DNA from: Vicinamibacteria bacterium
Lineage (GTDB): Bacteria; Acidobacteriota; Vicinamibacteria; Vicinamibacterales; UBA2999
Direction of reading: 5' to 3'
NCBI GenBank assembly: GCA_025924295.1
Contig: JAICEG010000371.1
Location: 1 to 5,117 of the forward strand
DNA: 5,117 nucleotides
Below the pieces are notes generated by a model. That model saw only the letters and a program-made list of their open reading frames with translations, was not told where the DNA came from and did not search any database. Within the stretch, counting starts at the first letter, position 1. The number at the start of each line of letters is the position of its first letter. Shown in pieces: positions 1 to 5,117 of the stretch. The translations under genes and the position numbers were made by a program.

Positions 1-120
1 CGGGACGTCCATCTGATCTGGCTGCCTATGGATGCGAGATGGGACGCGTTCCGAACGGAATCGGCGTTCCTCGGACTCATCGAACGCTGCGGGTTCACGC
101 CGAGCACACCGACGCCATAG
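1..120 (+). CDS. C-terminal end of a TPR-type signalling protein (partial)
   Basis: Frame 1 is open from the window edge to a TAG at 118-120, giving 39 residues of a gene that begins outside the window. The tail contains DVHLIWLPMDARWDAFRTE followed by a short helix and ERCGF. That is the kind of ending seen on bacterial TPR proteins fused to a winged-helix DNA-binding domain, an adenylate cyclase domain or a Ser/Thr kinase domain, where a D-x-R-W/F-D-x-F/L-R motif precedes the last 15 or so residues. The kinase at 2810-4951 ends on a related pattern (DPRFDVVRKKLGLP). The N-terminal domain cannot be seen, so the activity is unknown. The reading frame is well supported by composition and by convergence with the next gene; the family assignment is tentative. 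Confidence 0.65.
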   Translation, partial: RDVHLIWLPMDARWDAFRTESAFLGLIERCGFTPSTPTP

Positions 121-184
121 GACACACTTGCGACCGCGTTTCAAGAAGAAATGCGGTGTGGGATCGCCGACCAACCGATCACGC

Positions 185-199
185 GGCCGATGACCGGCC
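185..199. terminator. Small hairpin in the convergent gap (weak terminator candidate)
   Basis: GGCCG (185-189) and CGGCC (195-199) form a perfect 5-bp GC stem around the loop ATGAC. It sits between the convergent stop codons at 120 and 212. There is no T-tract on either side, so it does not meet the usual criteria for an intrinsic terminator. In GC-rich DNA a stem this short may be chance. The rest of 121-211 shows nothing else recognisable. Confidence 0.2.
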
Positions 200-211
200 T
201 TCGGCGCTGTC

Positions 212-730
212 TCAGTGACGTACGAAGGCCACCGTGAGCAGCGAGGAGCCGAAACATCCCGCTGTCGGGGCACCCTCGAAATAAGCGGCTCCGGCGATCA
301 CTCCCGAGAGCGTCGACCCGCCCAGCATGACGCGGCCAGAACCGCACACGTAAAACGGCCCCTGTGCTGTTACTTCCGAGTAGAGGCATCCAATGTCGTC
401 GTTCCAATTGAGGTACAGAACATTCGGCTCGGGAGGCGACACACGCCACAGGGATCCGCCGAGATCGCCGGCATCCCCGCCGACCAACCGGATGTCGACG
501 AAGTGCCCCGAGTCCCCCAGCGCCACATCGTAGGTACGCCTCCGTATCGTCTGCACGACCTTGGAACACTGTTCGCCGATCTCGATCGTCATCTCGTAGT
601 TGCCCACGATGTTGGCGAACGGAGAAGCCGGCTCGGCCGATGGCGCCAACGAGGGTGCCGTCGGCCCAGTGCAGCCGAGTTGTAGGACTAGAAGTGACGC
701 GCCCGCCAGCCTCGTGAGAGATCGTCGCAT
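212..730 (-). CDS. Small exported lipoprotein of unknown function
   Basis: This is a 172-residue protein. An upstream in-frame ATG at 769 would add 13 residues, but the ATG at 730 is preferred because GGAGG lies 4 bases upstream of it and a positively charged signal peptide (MRRSLTRL) then starts directly. A hydrophobic stretch (about residues 9-18) ends in L-Q-L-G-C20, which suggests signal peptidase II processing and lipidation at Cys20. Gln at -3 is unusual for a lipobox. A Pro/Ala/Ser-rich linker (residues 21-39) is followed by an apparently beta-rich domain starting IVGNYEMTIEIGEQC. Four further cysteines (55, 115, 129, 159) could form two disulfides, fitting an envelope location. It lies 35 bases after the haloperoxidase gene on the same strand and is probably co-transcribed with it. 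I do not recognise a characterised family. The style resembles small beta-sandwich lipoproteins common in Acidobacteriota, from memory only. Confidence 0.8.
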   Translation of the reverse strand: MRRSLTRLAGASLLVLQLGCTGPTAPSLAPSAEPASPFANIVGNYEMTIEIGEQCSKVVQTIRRRTYDVALGDSGHFVDIRLVGGDAGDLGGSLWRVSPPEPNVLYLNWNDDIGCLYSEVTAQGPFYVCGSGRVMLGGSTLSGVIAGAAYFEGAPTAGCFGSSLLTVAFVRH

Positions 731-734
731 ACCG

Positions 735-739
735 CCTCC
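735..739 (-). promoter_or_regulatory. Ribosome binding site that sets the lipoprotein start
   Basis: Read on the minus strand this is GGAGG, separated by 4 bases (CGGT) from the ATG at 730-728. No comparable site precedes the longer in-frame ATG at 769, which overlaps the end of the upstream coding region. This supports the shorter protein. Confidence 0.65.
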
Positions 740-765
740 GCTCAAATGAATCGCGTTTGCATTGT

Positions 766-2103
766 TCAAGGGAATCTTGTCCCCCGACCGTGGAGGCGCT
801 GCATGGCGTGTCGGTTAACGTGCTCGGCGATCGCCTCGCCCATGGCGTCGCTGATTGCGACCGAGCTCGGATAGTGCATGCCGCCCCAGACACGCGCGTT
901 GTTCCCGTCGGCGCGCGCCTGCGCGATGCTGCTGTACGTGCGGTCCGGCTGTCTGGGTGTCGTCAGCGTGAACGTCTGTCGTCGTCCGAAGTAGCTGAGG
1001 AGAATGGTCGCAGCCGCACCGTTGAGGCTGGGGTGCCCGGCAGGATATTCCGGGTGCGACGGCGTGTTGACGAGCGGCACCCAGTCCGGATCAGGAGCCG
1101 TGTATGGATTGCCGTCGGTGTCCGCCAACGGGATGGAGGTCACCGGCCGCCACGTCACTTCGTTCGGAACGGAGCCGTAGAATCGTTTGCCGCCCCAGGT
1201 GGTGAACGCTGTGTCGGCCATCGCAATGTTCAGTACCGCGAGAAGACGGTTGCTGTCCGACATGGACAAGTGCTTGCGACGAGCAATCTGGTTCGCTGCC
1301 TGATTCCAGTGGACGGTCGCGTTGCCCTCCCAGAATGGAGCGAGCGCCGTCTGGTCGTCAGTGCGCGTCGACCCACTGCTACGACCGAGCGCTTTGACGG
1401 CGTTGAAATCGTCCGTATAGGTGGCGCTGTTCACACCTCGCGGCGGTCCAGGATCGAACTGGGTGTTGCTGGCCAGGACGAACATCTCCGTGAATGCCAA
1501 ACCCTGTGCGCTCATCGACCCGAACGCCGGTGGTGTGGGCCGCCACTGGCCGACCGCGGTCCCTCCGTTGAACGCGGGATAGCTCGCGCCGAACCCATCA
1601 GTGGCACGCCAACCGAGCACGGCCTGCGCCACCTCGGTTCCCCAGGCTATGCCACGCTCGATGCGTGTCTCGCACGAAGGCCGTCGTCTGCCAGACCGGC
1701 CGTCCGTTTCGCAATGCTCGTTCAGTGCCGCGAGCGACGCCGCATAGCTGGCATCCAACTCCGCCTGTCGGGACGGGAACAAGCCGACCAAGGCGGTGTA
1801 AGCCGCAGCGACGACTGCCGCCCGGCGCGAGGCATCGCGGGCGTCGGTACCGTGGACGAAAATTCGTGTGTAGCGCGGCTCTATACCGTTGTACGCATCG
1901 AAGACCGCGGTGTGAACGATCGCCCCGAGGCGCTGACTGGAGGAATTGGGAGTATTGGTCGCGATGAGCGTGTCGATGAAGATCTGATTCCACTCCAGCA
2001 CCTGATTGACGCGTCTGGAATCCGCAGAAGGCCCCTGCGCGGTTCCGACGGGAGAGGAAACGAGGAGCGCCAACGCGACGAAGAGGAGATTGATAGGCTT
2101 CAC
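766..2103 (-). CDS. Exported vanadium-dependent haloperoxidase / PAP2-superfamily protein
   Basis: This is a 445-residue protein starting with GTG; an in-frame TAG at 2112-2110 rules out a longer form. Residues 1-22 (MKPINLLFVALALLVSS, then VGTA) look like a Sec signal peptide, so the enzyme should act in the periplasm or outside. The C-terminal half carries the vanadate/phosphate-binding signature of the family: K306 and WRP with R319; HPEYPAGH with H357; and R404-VWGGM-H410. These correspond to the Lys/Arg, Ser-Gly-His and Arg/His sets of fungal vanadium chloroperoxidase, and the R404-to-H410 spacing matches it. Two points are odd. The Ser of the classical PSGH motif is Ala here, and K306 lies 13 rather than 7 residues before R319. 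C131 and C144 may form a disulfide. Family members oxidise halides with peroxide or act as acid phosphatases; sequence alone does not decide which. It heads a probable operon with the lipoprotein at 212-730 and is divergent from the sigma factor gene. Confidence 0.88.
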   Translation of the reverse strand: MKPINLLFVALALLVSSPVGTAQGPSADSRRVNQVLEWNQIFIDTLIATNTPNSSSQRLGAIVHTAVFDAYNGIEPRYTRIFVHGTDARDASRRAAVVAAAYTALVGLFPSRQAELDASYAASLAALNEHCETDGRSGRRRPSCETRIERGIAWGTEVAQAVLGWRATDGFGASYPAFNGGTAVGQWRPTPPAFGSMSAQGLAFTEMFVLASNTQFDPGPPRGVNSATYTDDFNAVKALGRSSGSTRTDDQTALAPFWEGNATVHWNQAANQIARRKHLSMSDSNRLLAVLNIAMADTAFTTWGGKRFYGSVPNEVTWRPVTSIPLADTDGNPYTAPDPDWVPLVNTPSHPEYPAGHPSLNGAAATILLSYFGRRQTFTLTTPRQPDRTYSSIAQARADGNNARVWGGMHYPSSVAISDAMGEAIAEHVNRHAMQRLHGRGTRFP

Positions 2104-2104
2104 A

Positions 2105-2110
2105 CCTCTC
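2105..2110 (-). promoter_or_regulatory. Purine-rich SD-like site unusually close to the GTG start
   Basis: On the minus strand GAGAGG lies only 1 base before the GTG at 2103-2101. This is much closer than the usual 5-9 bases. The GTG is nevertheless the only start that keeps the signal peptide, because a TAG lies in frame just upstream and the next possible start (TTG, codon 11) would destroy the hydrophobic segment. Initiation here may be inefficient or non-canonical. Confidence 0.35.
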
Positions 2111-2171
2111 TAAAACACCGACCGCTGGCGATCCGGACAAGGAGCAGGTTTGGCGGCCGTTCGATGGGAAG

Positions 2172-2196
2172 TACGGAGTAGGATGTACCGGATTCC
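2172..2196 (-). promoter_or_regulatory. Candidate ECF-sigma-type promoter for the haloperoxidase operon
   Basis: Reading the minus strand, GGAAT (2196-2192) is followed after exactly 16 bases by CGTA (2175-2172). This fits the general ECF promoter pattern of a GGAA-type -35 element and a CGT-type -10 element. Transcription would start near 2166 and leave a leader of about 60 bases before the GTG at 2103. The -35 element overlaps a 9-base palindrome, CGGATTCCG (2189-2197), just upstream of the sigma factor start codon. The motif is short and may be chance. The placement between an ECF sigma gene and its divergent neighbour is what makes it worth recording. Confidence 0.3.
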
Positions 2197-2202
2197 GAAC
2201 CC

Positions 2203-2823
2203 ATGTCCCCGGATCACGATGCCGGCGCGCGTTTCCAGGCGGGAGCCCATCGTTCAGTTGAGCTCGAATCAACCTTCTATTTGATCGAGCGCGCCCGTGC
2301 GGGCGACCAGGAAGCGCTTGAACGCCTCTTCGCGCGACATCTCAAACCGCTCCAACGATGGGCCCGCGGCCGGTTGCCGACGTGGGCGCGCGATCTCGCC
2401 GACACGGATGATCTCGTGCAGGACACCCTGGCTCAGACGTTTAAGAGGATCGAACACTTCGAGCCGCGCCGTGTGGGTGCCCTGCAGGCGTACCTGCGTC
2501 AGGCGGTGCTCAATCGCATCCTCAACGAGTTGCGGCGAAAAGGACGGCAGCCGCCGATCACCGATCTCGAGGGCATCGAAGTCGAAAGTGGCGACTCACC
2601 CCTCGAAGAGGCGATCGGTCGTGAGGCCGTCGAGTGCTACGAAGGGGCGCTTCAGCGGCTGACGGCGGAAGAGCGGGAAGCGATCATCGCCAGGGTGGAG
2701 ATGGGCTGCAGCTACGAGGAGCTGGCCGAGGCGCTCGGCAAACCGACACCAGATGCGGCGCGGAAGACGGCGCACCGGGCCCTCGTACGGCTGGCCGAGG
2801 AGATGAAACGTGCTGCCGAGTGA
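2203..2823 (+). CDS. ECF-type RNA polymerase sigma factor
   Basis: This is a 206-residue protein of typical ECF length, with sigma regions 2 and 4 only. Region 2 spans about residues 26-112, with ARAGDQEALERLFARH (2.1) and D67-T-D-D70 followed by LVQDTLAQTFKRI (2.2-2.3). Region 2.4 lies around AYLRQAVLNRILNELRR and should bind the -10 element. A linker rich in acidic residues (about 117-140) leads to region 4 (about 150-203), where SYEELAEALGK and DAARKTAHRALVRLAEEM form the helix-turn-helix that reads the -35 element. The ATG at 2203 is the first start after an in-frame TAG at 2179-2181; the Shine-Dalgarno site in front of it is weak. The gene overlaps the downstream kinase by 14 bases, and no anti-sigma gene is present in the window. 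By analogy with ECF groups encoded beside Ser/Thr kinases, activity is probably controlled by that kinase. The regulon is unknown; the divergent haloperoxidase operon is a candidate. Confidence 0.92.
   Translation: MSPDHDAGARFQAGAHRSVELESTFYLIERARAGDQEALERLFARHLKPLQRWARGRLPTWARDLADTDDLVQDTLAQTFKRIEHFEPRRVGALQAYLRQAVLNRILNELRRKGRQPPITDLEGIEVESGDSPLEEAIGREAVECYEGALQRLTAEEREAIIARVEMGCSYEELAEALGKPTPDAARKTAHRALVRLAEEMKRAAE
2797..2802 (+). promoter_or_regulatory. Ribosome binding site for the kinase inside the sigma factor gene
   Basis: GAGGAG lies 7 bases before the GTG at 2810-2812, within the last codons of the sigma factor. The good spacing supports the GTG as the kinase start. Together with the 14-base overlap it suggests translational coupling of the two proteins. 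Confidence 0.7.
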
Positions 2824-4951
2824 TCCGCTGGTCGACGATCTCGCCGATGCGATCCTCGACGGAACGCCCATCGACTGGGCCGCTGCCGAATCGAGCCCTG
2901 ACGGAGCGGCGCGGCCACTCATTCGCCAGCTGAGAGTGCTAGCAGCCGTTGCCGAGCTCCATCGTGGTACTACGCTGAGTACATCGACGCTCCCTGAGGT
3001 CAGCCCGTCCCGCTTCGAGCCGAAGGTTGCGGACGCGCCTGTGCTGTGGGGTCATCTTCGGCTCGTCGAGCAGATCGGCCGGGGCGCGTTCGGAGAGCTA
3101 TACCGGGCCTGGGATACGCGGCTTGATCGCGAAGTCGCGCTGAAGCTCCTGCCAGCCGGTCCCTCCTCGGGCGATCGCGTGGCGTCCGCGATCCTGCAAG
3201 AAGGCCGATTGCTCGCCAGAGTGCGGCATCCGAACGTCGTCACCATCTACGGCGCCGAACAGATTGCGGATCAGATCGGCCTGTGGATGGAGTTCGTTCG
3301 CGGCCACACCCTCGAGCAAATCCTGGACGAACGGAGGGTCGTCACCACCGCCGAGGCTGTCGGCATCGGTCTTGAGCTCTGCCACGCGATGTCGGCCGTG
3401 CACGGCGCCGGACTGCTCCATCGGGATATCAAGGCGCACAACGTGATGCGAGCCGAAGACGGGCGCATCGTACTCATGGACTTCGGCACTGGCAGAGAGC
3501 TTGGGGACGACACAGGGTCGGACCTGGCCGGCACGCCCCTCTATCTCGCACCCGAGGTGCTGCAGGGGCAACCAGCCACGGTGCGGAGCGACATTTACAG
3601 TCTCGGCGTCCTGCTCTATCGCCTCGTCACCGGTGCGTACCCAGTGCATGCACGGACACTGCGCGAACTTCGTCGTGCCCAAGAGCGCGGTGAGCGGACC
3701 GCTGTTCGGACCGCGCAGCGCGATGTGCCGCCGAAGCTCGCCCGCGTCATCGAGCGTGCGATCGCCCCCCGTCCCGAGCGGCGCTACCAGAGCATCAATG
3801 CGTTGGCAAGGGACTTAATAGCGCTCAAGCCGCGTTCGAGAATCGTATTGCTGGCGTACGCAGCGGGGATCGTCGCCGCCTCCATTCTGGGTGCAGGAGC
3901 AGGTTGGGAAGTGGTTGGCCGTCAGGCGGGATCGTCGTGGACGCCCAGCACACTGCTTGCGGGGTTCGCCGGGTTGCACTCTGTCGGGCTCCCTTTGAAG
4001 AACCTTGGCGCGAATCCGGAAGCGTACGAGCTGTACCTGAGAGCGCGTGAGCTGGTCGATCGGAGAGGCGCCTTCCCCGCGCAGCAAGCTGTCAAACTAT
4101 TCGAGCAAGCCATTGCCAGGGATCCTTCGTTCGCCCTTGGCCATGCAGGGCTCGCTGACGCATACGCGGCTGCTTCCGAGGAGAGTCCAGGTCCGTTCAG
4201 GCCCACCGCGATGCCTCCCGAAACAGCCTTGGCGCTCATGGGCCCAGCTGCGGAGACTGCTCTTCGGCTCGATCCGCTGCTCGCCGAGGCGCACGCGGCC
4301 ATGGGGCTCGTGTACTCCCGCAAGCTGGATTGGCAGAAGGCCGAGGAATCATTTCGACGCGCCATCGAACTCAACCCAAGCCTCGCCCAGATCCATGTCA
4401 GCTATTCCATCTCGACGCTCATCCCGCTGGGAAAGCTGGCCGAGGCGGAGGAGGGCCTACGGAGGGCGTTGCAAAGCGATCCGCTCTCATTGAGTCTGCA
4501 ACGGGAATTGGCGTCGCTGCAGTTCATTACCGGGCGGTACGAGGAGGCGATCGATAGCCTGGAGCACATACGGGCGGTCGACCCCCAGTTCTCGACTGTG
4601 GATATCCGTCTCGCGAGAGCGCTGACGTTCGCAGGCAGGCCGTTGGAGGCGTTACGTGTGTTGGAGACGAAGAGAGCGGAGCCGGGCGTGCAACATTGGA
4701 TGGCTCACGCGTATGTCCTGGCCGGCCGCCGCGCGGAAGTCGAAAGACTGGCCGCCGCGCATGACCACCCGTTCCGTCTGGCGGTGATCTATGCCGCGCT
4801 GGGGGACAAAGATCGCGCGTTCGAGGAGTTGGACCGGGCGGCTGTCACGGTGCCGCACCGTGTGGGAAGCCTGCTGAGGGACCCGGAAATGGCGGCGCTT
4901 CGTGGCGACCCACGCTTCGACGTTGTTCGCAAGAAACTCGGCCTGCCGTAG
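2810..4951 (+). CDS. Transmembrane Ser/Thr protein kinase with C-terminal TPR repeats
   Basis: This is a 713-residue protein with a GTG start. Residues 1-78 are a mostly helical N-terminal extension. The Hanks-type kinase domain (about 82-340) looks catalytically complete: glycine loop G90-R-G92-A-F-G95, Lys112 in VALK, helix-C Glu131, catalytic loop H204-R-D206-I-K208-A-H-N211, D224-F-G226, GTPLYLAPE (241-249) and Asp261. Activation-loop Thr235 and Thr242 are possible autophosphorylation sites. A single hydrophobic segment (about 345-365) follows, then a C-terminal region of TPR-like helical pairs (about 402-680). Its clearest units are near 491-523 (AEAHAAMGLVYSRKLDWQKA then EESFRRAIELNPS) and 562-592. 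The tail DPRFDVVRKKLGLP is typical of TPR signalling proteins. With the kinase in the cytoplasm, the repeats should face the periplasm and may sense a ligand or partner protein. Overlap with the sigma gene points to the sigma factor as substrate or partner; this is inferred from context only. Confidence 0.93.
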   Translation: MLPSDPLVDDLADAILDGTPIDWAAAESSPDGAARPLIRQLRVLAAVAELHRGTTLSTSTLPEVSPSRFEPKVADAPVLWGHLRLVEQIGRGAFGELYRAWDTRLDREVALKLLPAGPSSGDRVASAILQEGRLLARVRHPNVVTIYGAEQIADQIGLWMEFVRGHTLEQILDERRVVTTAEAVGIGLELCHAMSAVHGAGLLHRDIKAHNVMRAEDGRIVLMDFGTGRELGDDTGSDLAGTPLYLAPEVLQGQPATVRSDIYSLGVLLYRLVTGAYPVHARTLRELRRAQERGERTAVRTAQRDVPPKLARVIERAIAPRPERRYQSINALARDLIALKPRSRIVLLAYAAGIVAASILGAGAGWEVVGRQAGSSWTPSTLLAGFAGLHSVGLPLKNLGANPEAYELYLRARELVDRRGAFPAQQAVKLFEQAIARDPSFALGHAGLADAYAAASEESPGPFRPTAMPPETALALMGPAAETALRLDPLLAEAHAAMGLVYSRKLDWQKAEESFRRAIELNPSLAQIHVSYSISTLIPLGKLAEAEEGLRRALQSDPLSLSLQRELASLQFITGRYEEAIDSLEHIRAVDPQFSTVDIRLARALTFAGRPLEALRVLETKRAEPGVQHWMAHAYVLAGRRAEVERLAAAHDHPFRLAVIYAALGDKDRAFEELDRAAVTVPHRVGSLLRDPEMAALRGDPRFDVVRKKLGLP

Positions 4952-4952
4952 A

Positions 4953-5117
4953 GAATTTCCACTCCAGCGTCGCACCGATCCGCGCGAGTCGCGGCGGCAC
5001 GATGCTGAGCGGTCGCTGGATGGACGGTCAGGACGACCAGTTCGTAGTCTGCTCCGGATTCGCGTCGAGCACGTTGAAGACATCGACGAACCCTGCAACG
5101 CGACGGTGCCCCCCGAG
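4953..5117 (-). pseudogene. C-terminal end of a TonB-dependent receptor, interrupted by an in-frame TGA
   Basis: Reading leftward from the window edge, the minus strand encodes 29 residues including VAGFVDVFNVLDANPEQTTN, then WSS, then a TGA at 5030-5028. The same frame then continues with PSIQRPLSIVPPRLARIGAT and LEWKF, ending at 4953. Both halves match the usual end of Oar-type/carboxypeptidase-regulatory TonB-dependent outer-membrane receptors, in which WSSG is followed by a RPLSIVPPR-like turn and a last beta strand ending in an aromatic residue. The TGA sits where Gly is expected, so a GGA-to-TGA change is plausible. No stop follows the terminal Phe; the frame runs on, antisense to the kinase, to a TGA at 4847-4845. 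Termination at 5028 would remove the final strand that the BAM machinery recognises. The gene could be decayed, or the base could be a sequencing error. Most of the gene lies outside the window. Confidence 0.6.

Noticed and set aside
141..893. Minus-strand 250-codon open frame overlapping the lipoprotein gene
   Set aside because: It runs across both minus-strand genes in another frame, is Arg/Ser-rich and lacks a start signal. The lipoprotein frame has a ribosome site and a signal peptide.
757..2181. Long plus-strand open frame (474 codons) opposite the haloperoxidase gene
   Set aside because: The minus strand in this stretch has a signal peptide and clear family motifs. The plus-strand translation is Arg-rich and resembles no domain, as expected for a shadow frame in GC-rich DNA.
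2150..2184. Sigma-70-like promoter for the sigma gene (TTGGCG and TAGGAT)
   Set aside because: The gap between the two boxes is 23 bases, too long for a standard promoter.
2183..2185. ATG at 2183 as the sigma factor start, with GGAGTAGG in front of it
   Set aside because: It is out of frame with the sigma coding sequence; 2203 is the first in-frame ATG.
2810..3043. Kinase N-terminal extension as a fused zinc-binding anti-sigma domain
   Set aside because: There is no His-x3-Cys-x2-Cys motif and no cysteine at all in the segment.
5028..5030. TGA in the receptor tail read as selenocysteine or as recoded Trp
   Set aside because: TonB receptors are not selenoproteins and no hairpin is evident just after the TGA. 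Other genes in the window end normally with TGA, so the genetic code appears standard.
4652..5098. Minus-strand 148-codon open frame at the right end
   Set aside because: It is out of frame with the recognisable TonB-receptor tail and mostly antisense to the kinase. Its translation is low-complexity Arg/Ser.

Overview
The window is GC-rich and gene-dense. It looks like a chromosomal segment of a Gram-negative soil-type bacterium. Acidobacteriota (Vicinamibacteria-like) is my best guess, based on three kinds of protein found together: a Ser/Thr kinase-TPR protein paired with an ECF sigma factor, a vanadium haloperoxidase-like PAP2 enzyme, and an Oar-type TonB receptor tail. The taxonomy is an inference and was not tested.

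Layout, left to right. (1) Positions 1-120 are the 3' end of a plus-strand gene whose tail resembles TPR-containing signalling proteins. (2) Positions 121-211 are a short convergent gap with one small hairpin. (3) On the minus strand, 2103 down to 212, an apparent two-gene operon encodes an exported vanadium-dependent haloperoxidase/PAP2-type protein (766-2103) and, 35 bases further on, a small cysteine-containing lipoprotein (212-730). (4) Positions 2104-2202 form a 99-base divergent intergenic region. It holds a candidate ECF-type promoter (GGAAT-N16-CGTA) pointing at the haloperoxidase. (5) On the plus strand, an ECF sigma factor (2203-2823) overlaps by 14 bases a Ser/Thr kinase with a membrane segment and C-terminal TPR repeats (2810-4951). 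(6) From 5117 back to 4953 on the minus strand lies the C-terminal end of a TonB-dependent receptor, interrupted by an in-frame TGA and abutting the kinase stop codon.

Working model (inference). The sigma factor has no visible anti-sigma gene beside it. Instead it is translationally coupled to a transmembrane kinase, so signal transduction probably runs from TPR or periplasmic sensing, through the kinase, to the sigma factor and its promoters. The divergently transcribed haloperoxidase-lipoprotein pair, with an ECF-like promoter in the shared intergenic region, is the most obvious candidate target. No tRNA, rRNA, CRISPR array, insertion sequence or long repeat was seen.
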